44,615 nt of DNA, from contig NZ_JAELTI010000038.1 in assembly GCF_016428755.1 (NCBI RefSeq), forward strand, positions 1 to 44,615, in the 5' to 3' direction. This document shows positions 35,801 through 43,356 of this stretch, piece by piece. Numbering within the stretch: position 1 is the first letter of the stretch; every line of letters begins with the position of its first letter. Origin of the DNA: Allobosea sp. ASV33. GTDB taxonomy: Bacteria; Pseudomonadota; Alphaproteobacteria; Rhizobiales; Beijerinckiaceae. The notes under the pieces were generated by a model, which was not told the origin of the DNA, ran no database searches, and saw only the letters and a program-made list of their open reading frames with translations. A program made the translations under genes and the position numbers.

Positions 35801-36392
35801 CGATAATCTCCTGCACGCCGGCCGGGTTCAGGATCGGCATCATCCGGTCGACCAGCACGAATTCGGTCTGATGGGCGTTGGTCGAGGATTCAGCCGTGTG
35901 GTCGTCGCCCATCAGGCAGATCACGCCGCCCTTGGGATCGGTGCCGGCCATGTTGCCGTGGCGGAAGACGTCGCCGGAGCGGTCGACGCCCGGGCCCTTG
36001 CCGTACCAGAGGGCGAAGACGCCGTCGTGCTTTCCCTCGCCGCTCAGGCCCGCCTGCTGCGTGCCCCAGATCGCGGTGGCGGCGAGGTCCTCGTTCAGGC
36101 CTGGCTGGAAAACGATGTTCGCGGCCTTCAGGGGCTTGGATGCCCGCATCAACTGCTGGTCGAGCCCGCCGAGCGGGGAGCCGCGATAGCCGGAGACGAA
36201 GCCGGCGGTGTCGAGCCCGGCCCGGCGGTCGCGCTCGCGCTGCATCAGCAGCATGCGGGCGACGGCCTGGGTGCCGGTGAGGAAGACGTCCCGCTTCTCA
36301 AGGTCGTACTTGTCGTCGAGCGCGACTTCGCGAAGGCCGATCTGGCGCTGCGCGCCTGCCTCGGTGTCGGATTTCCGCGGTATCTCGGCCAT
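32832..36392 (-). CDS. Indolepyruvate ferredoxin oxidoreductase, fused alpha-gamma type
   Basis: A 1186-residue single-chain oxidoreductase that oxidatively decarboxylates aryl- or branched 2-oxo acids to acyl-CoA using TPP. The order is a pyruvate:ferredoxin-like N-terminal domain (FVSGYRGSPLGGLDQQL, MGDDHTAESSTNAHQTEF), then a TPP domain (CSGCPHNSSTVVPEGSRAYA, GGEGANWIG, HVFQNLGDGTYTHSG). An iron-sulfur segment with cysteines in LVCEGCGDCGVQSNC and NCNKDFSCVKGFC follows. The last part is the gamma domain (TGVGGTGVVTIGAILGMAAH) and a C-terminal extension. Archaeal enzymes split this into iorA and iorB. GGGAGG seven bases before the ATG at 36392 fixes the start. A perfect palindrome lies 76 bases upstream. 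The role is probably catabolism of Phe, Tyr, Trp or branched amino acids. Confidence 0.93.
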   Translation of the reverse strand: MAEIPRKSDTEAGAQRQIGLREVALDDKYDLEKRDVFLTGTQAVARMLLMQRERDRRAGLDTAGFVSGYRGSPLGGLDQQLMRASKPLKAANIVFQPGLNEDLAATAIWGTQQAGLSGEGKHDGVFALWYGKGPGVDRSGDVFRHGNMAGTDPKGGVICLMGDDHTAESSTNAHQTEFVLVDRMMPILNPAGVQEIIDYGLHGIALSRFASVWVGIKCVKDNIESTASIDGSLDRVTIVTPTDYTPPQGGLAIRRELDFVEQERRMHLYKRDAMLAYLRANKLNRIVTKGGKAPRIGIATVGKSYLDVQQALVDLGIDEVRANDLGIRLFKLACPWPIDPAELKAFAEGLDLIMVVEEKRSLIEVQVREELYGAKHQPMVIGKKDENGDWLFPVHGALDPNDIAIALAGRLLQYRDDPALRARLEEIAAAQGRLDEAQEIATRTPYFCSGCPHNSSTVVPEGSRAYAGIGCHYMVQWMDRDTAGFTQMGGEGANWIGEAPFSKRGHVFQNLGDGTYTHSGSLAIRWAVASGVTLTYKLLYNDAVAMTGGQQAEGHLSPDQMARQVAAEGVSRIAVVSDDPDKYAAGTQWPAGTTLHHRDELDAVQRELATVSGVSLLLYDQTCATEKRRRRKRGAYPDPDKRVIVNELVCEGCGDCGVQSNCVSVQPLETEFGRKRQIDQSNCNKDFSCVKGFCPSFVTVHGAKPKKADPLRLDASTLGDSELPKPVVPALDRSFAVIVTGVGGTGVVTIGAILGMAAHLEGKGCGMIDMAGLAQKGGAVFSHVKLAPHPDDIHAIRVTAGQADLVLGCDLTVTGSKKVLGAIRPERGTVIVNTAESLPGDFTRNADFSLPTERLKRAILGAAGREQTHFIDATAAAVAFLGNAIAANMFMLGHAWQLGAVPLSREALLKAIELNGEAVAMNRQAFELGRRAAHDPQALAGLLSQSKAATPARQLSQTLDEIIERRVAFLTAYQNAAYGARYRHLVARVQTREAAVMPGQTTLSEAVARNLFKLMAYKDEYEVARLYSDGAFRKQVAATFEAGKSDGKPLRYEFHLAPPLLARRDPNTGLPRKMSFGPWMMGAFSVLAKLKGLRGTAFDLFGYTQERRTERRLIADYEALLNELLTRLSPENHALCVALAAIPEKIRGFGHVKERHLEAAKAEEAALLVRLRDGASTASTLPQAAE

Positions 36393-36467
36393 GTTCGGCC
36401 TCCCGGATCGTCGTTCCCGCCGACGGGCCGGTGGTCCCGGCCTCATGCTTCGCCGTCTGCGCAGCGA

Positions 36468-36490
36468 ATATGTCAGCAAAGCTGACATAT
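36468..36490. promoter_or_regulatory. Perfect 10-bp palindromic operator upstream of ior
   Basis: ATATGTCAGC (36468-36477), spacer AAA, and GCTGACATAT (36481-36490) form a perfect inverted repeat. It is 75 bases before the ior ATG on the minus strand and about 210 bases before the DUF1007 start. The shape suits a dimeric repressor such as a GntR or MarR member. No such regulator is encoded next to it. Confidence 0.6.
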
Positions 36491-36701
36491 CGGCCGGAGG
36501 CGGTCAATTGATCTGGTATCATTCCAGTTTTCGCAGCCCGGTCCAGCGATTTGCGGGAACGGCTGTTGCGCGTGCCGCGGGAGGCGCCGCGATTTGGCCC
36601 TGTTTGGCGGAGATGGCTGTTGTGGTCGTCGCATCCCCGTCACGGTCGTTGACGATCGCTTCACCATGATCCACCCAAGCGGGATCACGGAGGTTTCGCC
36701 T

Positions 36702-37346
36702 TTGACGCGACGCGCATCTCTGACGGCCCTCGCCGGGCTCCTGCTGGCGGTCCTTGCGGCCGGGCCGGCGGCTGCGCATCCGCATGTCTTCGTCGCGGCC
36801 AAGGCCGAGATCGTCTTCTCCGCCGATGGTTCGGTGCAGGCGATCCGGCACCACTGGAGCTTCGACGAGGCCTATTCGGCCTATATCACCCAAGGCCTCG
36901 ACAAGAACGGCGATGGCAAGCTGACCTCGGAAGAGCTGGCCGAACTCGCCAAGATCAACGTCGAATCGCTGCCCGATGTCGAGTTCTTCACCGCCGCCAA
37001 GCTCAACGGCCGCAAGCAGGAATTCGGCACGCCGGGCGAGCAGGTCATGTCCTTCGACAACAAGGTGCTGACGCTGGTCTTCACGCTGCCGTTGAAGACC
37101 CCGGCCAAGGCGCGCTCCTTCGGTATCGAGATCGGCGACCCCACCTATTTCGTCGCCTTCGACATCGTCGATGCACCGGATGCGGTGGTGACCAAGGGCG
37201 CGCCGCAGGGTTGCGTCGTGCGGGTCAACCGCCCGCCCAAGCTCGACGATGCCACGCAGAAACGCCTCGCCGAAGCCGACATCACCGCGACGCCTGATGT
37301 CAGCGGGCTCGAAGTGACGACACGGGCGCTGGTGGCATGTCCGTGA
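36702..37346 (+). CDS. DUF1007 family periplasmic protein
   Basis: A protein of about 214 residues, with signal peptide LTRRASLTALAGLLLAVLAA cleaved after AAA, leaving HPHVFV at the mature N terminus. It contains an EF-hand-like DKNGDGKLTSEEL segment and VALACP-like ending TTRALVACP. DUF1007 members sit next to NicO/RcnA metal transporters and probably bind the metal or substrate for them; the mature HPH start could be a ligand. I prefer the TTG at 36702 because GGAGG at 36689-36693 is perfectly spaced and the product then begins at the signal peptide; an ATG at 36666 is the alternative. It overlaps the next gene by 10 bases. Confidence 0.82.
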   Translation: MTRRASLTALAGLLLAVLAAGPAAAHPHVFVAAKAEIVFSADGSVQAIRHHWSFDEAYSAYITQGLDKNGDGKLTSEELAELAKINVESLPDVEFFTAAKLNGRKQEFGTPGEQVMSFDNKVLTLVFTLPLKTPAKARSFGIEIGDPTYFVAFDIVDAPDAVVTKGAPQGCVVRVNRPPKLDDATQKRLAEADITATPDVSGLEVTTRALVACP

Positions 37347-38359
37347 CAGCAACCGAGACGGCACGCCCGACCGGTGCGGCTCTTTCGCGGCGGCTGATCG
37401 CCTGCGCGCTGGCGCTGCTTCTGGTCGGGGGCGTGGTCGCGCTGATCGCCTTCCTGATCGCGAGCGTGAGCCCGCCTCCGCCGCCTCCACCGCGCAATCC
37501 TTTCGGCACGGCCCTGCCGCGTGAAGCGCTGCCGTCGACCACCGGCTTCGGCGCCGTCTTGATCGCCTGGCAATCGAGTTTCTATCGCGAGCTGACGGCG
37601 ACATTGAAGGCGATCTCGACCGCGCCCGGCGCGCTCTGGGGCCTTCTCGGGCTCTCCTTCGGCTATGGCGTCTTCCATGCGGCCGGGCCCGGCCACGGCA
37701 AGGCGGTGATCTCCGGCTATATCGTCGCCGATAATCGCAGCCTGAAGCGCGGGCTGGCTTTGAGCTTCGCGGCGGCGCTCCTGCAGGCCATGGTCGCGAT
37801 CGCGATCGTTACGGTCGCGACGCTGCTGATGCGGGTGACCGCGATTCAGATGAATGCGGCGACCACGGTGATCGAGCAGGGCAGCTTCCTGCTGGTCGCA
37901 CTGGTCGGGTTGCTGATGCTCTGGCGGAAGTCGGGCGCATTGATGCGGCTGGAAGCCGGCGGGGCGCATGATCCTGCGGCTTGCGACCATGTCCACATGC
38001 CCGATGCCGAGCAGGGCTCGCGGCTCTCTGGCTGGCGCGACATGGCCGGCGTCGTCGTCGCGGCTGGGGCCCGGCCCTGTGCGGGGGCGCTGATCATCCT
38101 CGTCTTCGCCAATGCGCAAGGGCTGTTCTGGGCCGGCATCGCCGCGACCTTCGCGATGGCGTTGGGCACTGCAATTACTACCGGGGCGCTCGCAGCCTTC
38201 GCGGTGTTCTTCAAGTTCGCGGCGCTGAAATTCGCTGGTGGCGGCAGCGTGCGCTCGGCCCGGTTGATCGCGGGGCTCGAATTGTTGGCGGCCGCCTTCG
38301 TCGCCGTGCTGGGCGCGGCACTGTTCACCGGTCTCTGGATCGGCGGGATGGGGAGCTGA
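37337..38359 (+). CDS. Nickel/cobalt transporter (NicO family, RcnA-like)
   Basis: A 340-residue membrane protein with about six to eight helices, starting MSVTATETARPTGAALSRRL. The family motif FHAAGPGHGKAVISGYIVA is present in the second helical block. A second conserved site lies at GARPCAGALIILVFANAQGL. A short His-rich loop (AACDHVHMPD) lies between the two halves. RcnA exports Ni and Co, while other NicO members, often with DUF1007, act in uptake or delivery. Because a cobalt-type nitrile hydratase operon converges on it 150 bases downstream, cobalt supply is an attractive role, but direction of transport cannot be told. It is translationally coupled to DUF1007. Confidence 0.87.
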   Translation: MSVTATETARPTGAALSRRLIACALALLLVGGVVALIAFLIASVSPPPPPPPRNPFGTALPREALPSTTGFGAVLIAWQSSFYRELTATLKAISTAPGALWGLLGLSFGYGVFHAAGPGHGKAVISGYIVADNRSLKRGLALSFAAALLQAMVAIAIVTVATLLMRVTAIQMNAATTVIEQGSFLLVALVGLLMLWRKSGALMRLEAGGAHDPAACDHVHMPDAEQGSRLSGWRDMAGVVVAAGARPCAGALIILVFANAQGLFWAGIAATFAMALGTAITTGALAAFAVFFKFAALKFAGGGSVRSARLIAGLELLAAAFVAVLGAALFTGLWIGGMGS

Positions 38360-38388
38360 AGCGGTTCGGTTCGGTACAGAGCCTCGCC

Positions 38389-38481
38389 GTCATCCCGGAC
38401 AAGCGACGTAGTCGCGTAGATCCGGGATCCATCGTAGAGCATGGAGCCTCACGATGGATCCCGGGGCAAGCCCGGGATGAC
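38389..38481. repeat. Intergenic palindromic repeat, family A copy 4
   Basis: It starts GTCATCCCGGACAAGC, has internal GGGATCCATCG and CGATGGATCCC, and ends GCCCGGGATGAC. It lies between the convergent NicO transporter and nitrile hydratase activator genes and can fold into a long stem, so it may act as a shared terminator. Confidence 0.8.
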
Positions 38482-38507
38482 GGCGGAGGTTCTGGCGCTC
38501 CTGCCTG

Positions 38508-38891
38508 CTAACGCAGCGGATCGTTCTCCAGCAGGATCGGCTTGCCATGCGGCGTCGCCTCGGCGGCGCGGGCCCAGGAGGCGGCGAGCGCGTCGACGCC
38601 TTCATAGGAGGCGAGCCCCTTTTCGATCAGCAGATGCTCCAGCGCTTCGCACCAGCGCTCGTAGTAATCCGAACCGTCGCGGCAGCCTCCGGCGGCCAGC
38701 GCCTCGCGGATTTCGGCTCCGAGCGCCTGCGCCCATTCATCGGCGGTGAAGACACCCTTGTTCTGGAGTTCGACGACCAGTGCGAAGGCCTGGGCCTGCC
38801 AGGGCTCGGCGAAGATCGGGCCCTCGGCATCGCGCGGGATCGGCGTGTCGGCGGCGAGCGCTGCCGCCAGATCGGTCTCAGGCCGGCTCAA
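38508..38891 (-). CDS. Nitrile hydratase accessory (activator) protein
   Basis: A protein of about 127 residues needed to insert cobalt into nitrile hydratase by subunit exchange (P14K/NhlE-type). It resembles the beta-subunit N terminus, as such activators do: GPIFAEPWQAQAFALVVELQ, FTADEWAQALGAEI, and YYERWCEALEHLLIEKGL. It starts at TTG 38891, with GGGAG seven bases upstream, overlapping the 3' end of the beta subunit gene by 14 bases; a more upstream start is not supported. It is the last gene of the operon. Confidence 0.85.
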   Translation of the reverse strand: MSRPETDLAAALAADTPIPRDAEGPIFAEPWQAQAFALVVELQNKGVFTADEWAQALGAEIREALAAGGCRDGSDYYERWCEALEHLLIEKGLASYEGVDALAASWARAAEATPHGKPILLENDPLR

Positions 38892-39537
38892 GATAGCTCT
38901 CCCAGGCCTCGATGCTGACGGTTGAGGTTGGGTCGGCATCGCGGCCCCAGAGCTCGCGGCCATCGAAGACGACCGTGTAGAGCCATTGCGCCGCCTCGGG
39001 CTGCCCCTGCGCGCCCGTATCCGGGAAGACATGGCAGCCGACGATGCGCTCGACCACTCCGGTCTTCCCGCGAGCGTAGCGCGGCAGGCGGGTGTGGTGC
39101 TGCGGGTGCATCACGATGGTGCGGACCTTGTCGCCGACCGCGAAGCGCGCGGGGGCCTTGGCCTCGCGCTCATAGGGGAAGCCGCGGCGCAGCACGCCCG
39201 CGACCTCTTCGCCCTTGAGCACGCGCTTGGGCTCGCGGCGTTCGGGGGTCGGCTTGCCGGTCGCGAGTTCGTCGGCGCTCAGGAAGCCGTGCCTGACCAG
39301 CACCTTGTCGAGCGCGGCCAGCCAGATCTCGTAATAGGTCGAGGAGAGATATTGCGCCGGCGGCAGGCTTTCGCGGGCATGGCGAATCTCATCGATGCTC
39401 CAGGCGCCCATGGCGCCGGCCGCGACATTGATCGCGAGCACGCGCTTCTCCCAGTCGCCATGGAAGACCGGCTCGTTCGGCTCGGGAAGGACGGGGCCGA
39501 AACCCATCTGGCCGCCGAGATCATGGGCGCTGTTCAT
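38878..39537 (-). CDS. nthB: Nitrile hydratase subunit beta
   Basis: The 219-residue beta subunit of nitrile hydratase, which converts nitriles to amides. It starts [16 protein letters not shown], the family hallmark, with the conserved Arg region [20 protein letters not shown]. The C-terminal SH3-like domain contains [20 protein letters not shown] and [18 protein letters not shown], which contact the alpha metal centre. Its ATG overlaps the alpha stop (ATGA, 39534-39537), and its end overlaps the activator start, so alpha, beta and activator are translationally coupled. Confidence 0.95.
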   Translation of the reverse strand: MNSAHDLGGQMGFGPVLPEPNEPVFHGDWEKRVLAINVAAGAMGAWSIDEIRHARESLPPAQYLSSTYYEIWLAALDKVLVRHGFLSADELATGKPTPERREPKRVLKGEEVAGVLRRGFPYEREAKAPARFAVGDKVRTIVMHPQHHTRLPRYARGKTGVVERIVGCHVFPDTGAQGQPEAAQWLYTVVFDGRELWGRDADPTSTVSIEAWESYLEPA

Positions 39538-40163
39538 GCGGCGTCCTCCACGCGCGGCAAGCCGGTGCCGATCATCGAATCGCGCGTGACGATGCTGGCG
39601 AGCTTCTCCTCGCTCCAGCCTTCAGTACCGGCGGGGCGCATCGGGATGACGATGAAGCGGGTCTCGGCCGTCGAATCCCAGACGCGGATGCGCTGGTTCT
39701 CCGGCAGCGTCACGCCGAAATCGGCGATCGTGCCGCGCGGGTCGATCACGGCCTTGGCGCGATAGGGCGGGGATTTGTACCAGACCGGCGGCAGCCCGAG
39801 CACCGGCCACGGATAGCAGGAGCAGAGCGTGCAGACGATCAGGTTGTGCTGCTCGGCCGTGTTGAAGCAGGCGACGATATGCTCGCCGCCGCGCCCGCCA
39901 TAGCCGAGCTCGGCAACCGCGGCCGTGCCGTCCGCCTTCAGGCGTTCGGCGAAGGCCGGGTCGGTCCAGGCCCTGGCGACGATGCGGGCGCCGTCGCGCG
40001 GGCCGATCTTCGTCTCGTAGGTGTCGATGATCGCGTCGAGCGCGGCCGGGTCGACATAGCCCTTCTGGACCATCAGCGTTTCCAGCGCCTTCACCCGCGC
40101 CTCGATGGCGGTGAAGTGGTTATCGTGGTGGTGGTCGTGATCGTGGTGGTGATGTCCGCTCAT
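39534..40163 (-). CDS. nthA: Nitrile hydratase subunit alpha, cobalt type
   Basis: The 209-residue catalytic alpha subunit. The metal site [17 protein letters not shown] has Cys111, Cys114 and Cys116; the Thr after the first Cys is typical of cobalt enzymes (iron enzymes have Ser). The N terminus carries nine His among residues 4-16, followed by a helix [19 protein letters not shown]. The His stretch is not needed for the fold and may gather or buffer cobalt. [19 protein letters not shown] is the standard conserved segment. GAGGAGA precedes the ATG at 40163. It lies 13 bases after the amidase, so nitrile becomes amide and then acid in one operon. Confidence 0.95.
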   Translation of the reverse strand: MSGHHHHDHDHHHDNHFTAIEARVKALETLMVQKGYVDPAALDAIIDTYETKIGPRDGARIVARAWTDPAFAERLKADGTAAVAELGYGGRGGEHIVACFNTAEQHNLIVCTLCSCYPWPVLGLPPVWYKSPPYRAKAVIDPRGTIADFGVTLPENQRIRVWDSTAETRFIVIPMRPAGTEGWSEEKLASIVTRDSMIGTGLPRVEDAA

Positions 40164-40175
40164 GGCGGTCTCCTC

Positions 40176-41372
40176 TCAGGCGATCCGGATGCGGGCGGCG
40201 CGCTCGTAGCGCACCGCGAAGGCGACGAGCGAACGGTCGGAGCCCTTCGGCCCGATCAGCGACAGGCCGAGCGGGGCCCCCTCGCGTTGCGCCACGGGAA
40301 TCGTGACCTGCGGGAAGCCGGAGAGGCCGGCAAGGCAGAGCAGCCGCAATGCCCGGTTGCGGAAATCCTCCAGCTCGGATTCCTTCGCTGCGATCAACGG
40401 CGCGACGTCCGGCATGGTCGGCAGGATCAGCACGCCGTCCTGCCCGAGCAGGCGCGAAAGCCGGGTGCGGAAGGATTTCCGGGCGGCTTCGCCCTTGGCG
40501 TATTCCGCGTCGGTCACCGCCTTCGAGAAGGCGAACCGTTCCTTCACGCCCGGCCCGAGCGGGGGATTGAAGCGCTCGATCATCGGCCCGTCCGACAGCC
40601 AGGCTTCGCGCCCCTGGATCCAGCGGAAGGCCCAGTAGAGCGCATCGAGATCGCGCGCGAGCTTGACGCCTTCGGGCTGGCCGAGCGCGGGAATCGTGCG
40701 CTGCACGACATTGCGCAGGATCGTCTCGGCCTCGGGCACGGCCTGGGCGAACATGTCGTCGGCCATGAGGAGGCGCGGCATTTCCGGCAGTTCGGTCTTG
40801 TCGGGGCCGAACAGGACATTGGCGACGCGGGCGAAGATATCGCCGTCACGGGCGAACCAGCCGGGCGTGTCCAAGCTTTCCGCCAATGGCCAGGCGCGCT
40901 TTAGCGAAAGCCGACCATGGCTTGGCCGGATGCCGAAGAGGCCGCCATAGCTCGCGGGAGCGCGCACCGAACCGCCGGTGTCCGAGCCCAATGCGATATC
41001 GGCGAGGCGCCCGGCCACCGCCGCCATCGAGCCGCAGGAGGAGCCGCCGGTGATGCGGTCCGGCGCGGCTGGATTGATCGGCGAGCCGAAATGCGCGTTC
41101 TGGCCGTTGAGCGAGAAGGCGAGCTCGTCGGTATGGGTCTTGCCGACGAAGCGGGCGCCGGCCTGGAGCAGATCCTTCACGATCGGCGCCGTCTTGGTCT
41201 TGATGCCGGACTGCGCCAGCACCAATGGCGAGCCGGCCCCGGTCGGGTAGCCCTTGATGTCGAAGAGGTCCTTCACGGCCAGGGTCAAACCGGCGAGCGG
41301 GCCGGCGACGGCGTGTTTCACGGGGGCGTCGGGATAGGGCACGAAGCAGCGGAACGGATCGTCGAAAGTCAT
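40176..41372 (-). CDS. Amidase (amidase signature family)
   Basis: A 398-residue amidase that hydrolyses an amide to acid and ammonia, here plausibly the amide made by nitrile hydratase. The Ser-cisSer-Lys triad is visible: Lys34 in LTLAVKDLFDIKG, Ser111 in TGGSSCGSMAAVAG and Ser135 in SDTGGSVRAPASYGGLFGIR. It is shorter than many GatA-type amidases and resembles AtzF/nicotinamidase-linked forms. It starts seven bases after the gamma-glutamyltransferase-like stop and ends 13 bases before nthA. It has no signal peptide. The substrate range is not predictable. Confidence 0.93.
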   Translation of the reverse strand: MTFDDPFRCFVPYPDAPVKHAVAGPLAGLTLAVKDLFDIKGYPTGAGSPLVLAQSGIKTKTAPIVKDLLQAGARFVGKTHTDELAFSLNGQNAHFGSPINPAAPDRITGGSSCGSMAAVAGRLADIALGSDTGGSVRAPASYGGLFGIRPSHGRLSLKRAWPLAESLDTPGWFARDGDIFARVANVLFGPDKTELPEMPRLLMADDMFAQAVPEAETILRNVVQRTIPALGQPEGVKLARDLDALYWAFRWIQGREAWLSDGPMIERFNPPLGPGVKERFAFSKAVTDAEYAKGEAARKSFRTRLSRLLGQDGVLILPTMPDVAPLIAAKESELEDFRNRALRLLCLAGLSGFPQVTIPVAQREGAPLGLSLIGPKGSDRSLVAFAVRYERAARIRIA

Positions 41373-41378
41373 CTGGCG

Positions 41379-42968
41379 TCAGATCCCCCTGGAATCGCCG
41401 TCGGAACGCGGATCATGCACGGCTTCGACATGGCCTTTCGCATGCTTCACCAGCATGCCGGCATGGCCGAAGCCCTCGGAATAGGCGAGGCCGCTCTCCT
41501 CGACCGGATGGCCGGCGGCATCGAGCCTCTCGAGCAGAGCGGCATCGAAGCGGCTTTCGAACTTGAGGCTGGTCGAGCCCGCGCCCCAAGTCTTGCCGAA
41601 GAGCCAGCGCGGAGCATCGACCGCCGTGGCGAGGTTCTGGCCGGCGCGATAGCGCGTCAGGATTTGGGCCTGGAACTGGGGCTGGCCGTCGCCGCCCATC
41701 GCGCCATAGGGCAGGACGCGATCGTCGTCGAAACGCGCCAGAGCCGGATTCAGCGTGTGGAAGGGCTTGCGACCGGGCCTCAGCGGGTTGGCGGCGTTCC
41801 GGTCGAGCGAGAAGGAGACGCCGCGATTCTGCCAGTGGATGCCGGTGGCAGGCAGCACGCAGCCAGAGCCATATTCCCAATAGATCGACTGGATATAGGA
41901 AACGGCGAGGCCTTTGCCGTCGATCGCGCCCATCCAGACCGTGTCGCCGTCGCCATGGCGCAGCGGCAGCTTCGCGGCCCGTTTCATGTCCACGGCCGCC
42001 GCCTCGCGCAGCAGGGCGGCATCGCTCAGGAAATCGGCGGGCGGGTGATCGAGCTCGGCCGGGTCTGTTACATAGCGGTCACGGATGGCGAAGGCGCGCT
42101 TCGTCGCCTCGATCAGCCCGTGATGATGCTCGAACGAATCGAGCCTCGCCTCGCCGAGACGCTCGAAGATGCCGAGGATCATGAGCGAGGCCAGCCCCTG
42201 CGTCGGCGGCGGCAGATTGGCGACGGTGAGACCGGGGAGCTTCAGCGTCAACGGGACGACGGATCGCGCCCGATAGCGTGCGAGGTCGGCGCGGGTGACC
42301 GGCGCGCCGATGCGTTCGAGATCGGCGGCGATCTCGCGGCCGACATCGCCGCGGTAGAAATCCTCCAGCCCGGAATGGCCGAGCTGCTCCAGGGTGGCGC
42401 CGAGCGCTTCCGGCCGGCGGCGCGCACCGGGCTTGGGCGGGGCGCCGTCGATCCAGAAGGTCGAGAGAAAGCCGGGCGCGGCCTTCAACTCCTCCAGTTC
42501 GTTCGGCTTGTTGCCGCGCTCGGAATCCGAGACCGCATAGCCCTCGCGGCAATGGCCGATCGCGTCCAGCAGCACATCGCGCAGCGGCATGCGCCCACCG
42601 AGGGAGCGCGAGAGATCAAGCGCGAGCTGCCAGCCAGCGAGGGCGCCCGCGACGGTCAGCGCCGCTTCCGGGCCGCGCGCGGGAATGGCGTCATAGCCCT
42701 TGCCGCGATAGTGCTCGATCGTGGCCAGCGAACCGGCCGGGCCGCAGGCCTCGATGCCATGCAGCCGCCCGCCGGGCTCATGCACCAGCCAGAAGCCGTC
42801 GCCGCCGATGCCGTTCATATGCGGATAGACCACCGCGATCGTCGCGGCCATCGCGACCATCGCCTCGATCGCGTTGCCGCCTTCGGCCAGGATAGCCCGG
42901 CCCGCCTCGGAGGCGAGGCGATGAGGGGCCGCCACGGCGGCGGAGGCGAAGACGGGCGTATCGAGCAT
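41379..42968 (-). CDS. Gamma-glutamyltransferase family protein
   Basis: A 529-residue Ntn-hydrolase precursor of the GGT family, expected to self-cleave before the nucleophile Thr343 in GDGDTVWMGAIDGKGLAVS. Conserved regions are AVAAPHRLASEAGRAILAEG, YPHMNGIGGDGFWLVHEP and YGAMGGDGQPQFQAQ. It has no signal peptide, unlike periplasmic GGT, so it probably acts in the cytoplasm on a gamma-glutamyl, cephalosporin-like or other amide substrate. It opens the amidase-nitrile hydratase operon, which is unusual company and suggests the natural substrate may be a gamma-glutamyl or acyl derivative of a nitrile. The ATG at 42968 has a weak ribosome site. Confidence 0.88.
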   Translation of the reverse strand: MLDTPVFASAAVAAPHRLASEAGRAILAEGGNAIEAMVAMAATIAVVYPHMNGIGGDGFWLVHEPGGRLHGIEACGPAGSLATIEHYRGKGYDAIPARGPEAALTVAGALAGWQLALDLSRSLGGRMPLRDVLLDAIGHCREGYAVSDSERGNKPNELEELKAAPGFLSTFWIDGAPPKPGARRRPEALGATLEQLGHSGLEDFYRGDVGREIAADLERIGAPVTRADLARYRARSVVPLTLKLPGLTVANLPPPTQGLASLMILGIFERLGEARLDSFEHHHGLIEATKRAFAIRDRYVTDPAELDHPPADFLSDAALLREAAAVDMKRAAKLPLRHGDGDTVWMGAIDGKGLAVSYIQSIYWEYGSGCVLPATGIHWQNRGVSFSLDRNAANPLRPGRKPFHTLNPALARFDDDRVLPYGAMGGDGQPQFQAQILTRYRAGQNLATAVDAPRWLFGKTWGAGSTSLKFESRFDAALLERLDAAGHPVEESGLAYSEGFGHAGMLVKHAKGHVEAVHDPRSDGDSRGI

Positions 42969-43101
42969 CGGGACTTTTCAAGCGCGGAGGTCGTGCCCAT
43001 CTGGGCGATGGGCGCGAATTTGTTGCATGGGGCGGCAAGCTCCGCTAGGTGCGTGGAGCGCATGGCCGCGCAAGGCGGCCCGCGCGTGAAGGAAGGACAG
43101 C

Positions 43102-43341
43102 ATGGCCGGACGGCACACCAACTGGCGCAACCTGATCATGGTCACCTCGTTCGGGATCCTGATCGCCGTCGAGCTTTTCGGCGTGGCGCTTGCTGCCGGC
43201 TGGGCTTTGGCCGGCCTGTTCGAGCTCGGCACCATCTTCGAATACGTCATGATGGCGATCTTCTCGGTCTTCGCCGCCTACGGCATGCTCAACCTGATGC
43301 GCCGCATGCTCAAGATCGAGCATCTGACCGAGGTCGATTGA
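43102..43341 (+). CDS. Small membrane protein of unknown function
   Basis: A 79-residue protein with two predicted membrane helices, roughly residues 10-35 (LIMVTSFGILIAVELFGVAL) and 43-66 (TIFEYVMMAIFSVFAAYGML), and a basic cytoplasmic end (RRMLKIEHLTEVD). AAGGAAGG before the ATG is a strong ribosome site. I do not recognise a family. It lies between the divergent GGT-like gene and the convergent DUF1850 gene (15 bases away). The 133 bases upstream (42969-43101) hold no other feature I can support. Confidence 0.7.
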   Translation: MAGRHTNWRNLIMVTSFGILIAVELFGVALAAGWALAGLFELGTIFEYVMMAIFSVFAAYGMLNLMRRMLKIEHLTEVD

Positions 43342-43356
43342 GGCCTTCGGTCCTCT

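Noticed and set aside
36556..36560. GGAAC upstream of DUF1007 as an EcfG promoter
   Set aside because: No GTT at the correct spacing.
36393..36701. A cobalamin or nickel-cobalt riboswitch before DUF1007/NicO
   Set aside because: I see no B12 box or other conserved riboswitch core, only the palindrome at 36468-36490.
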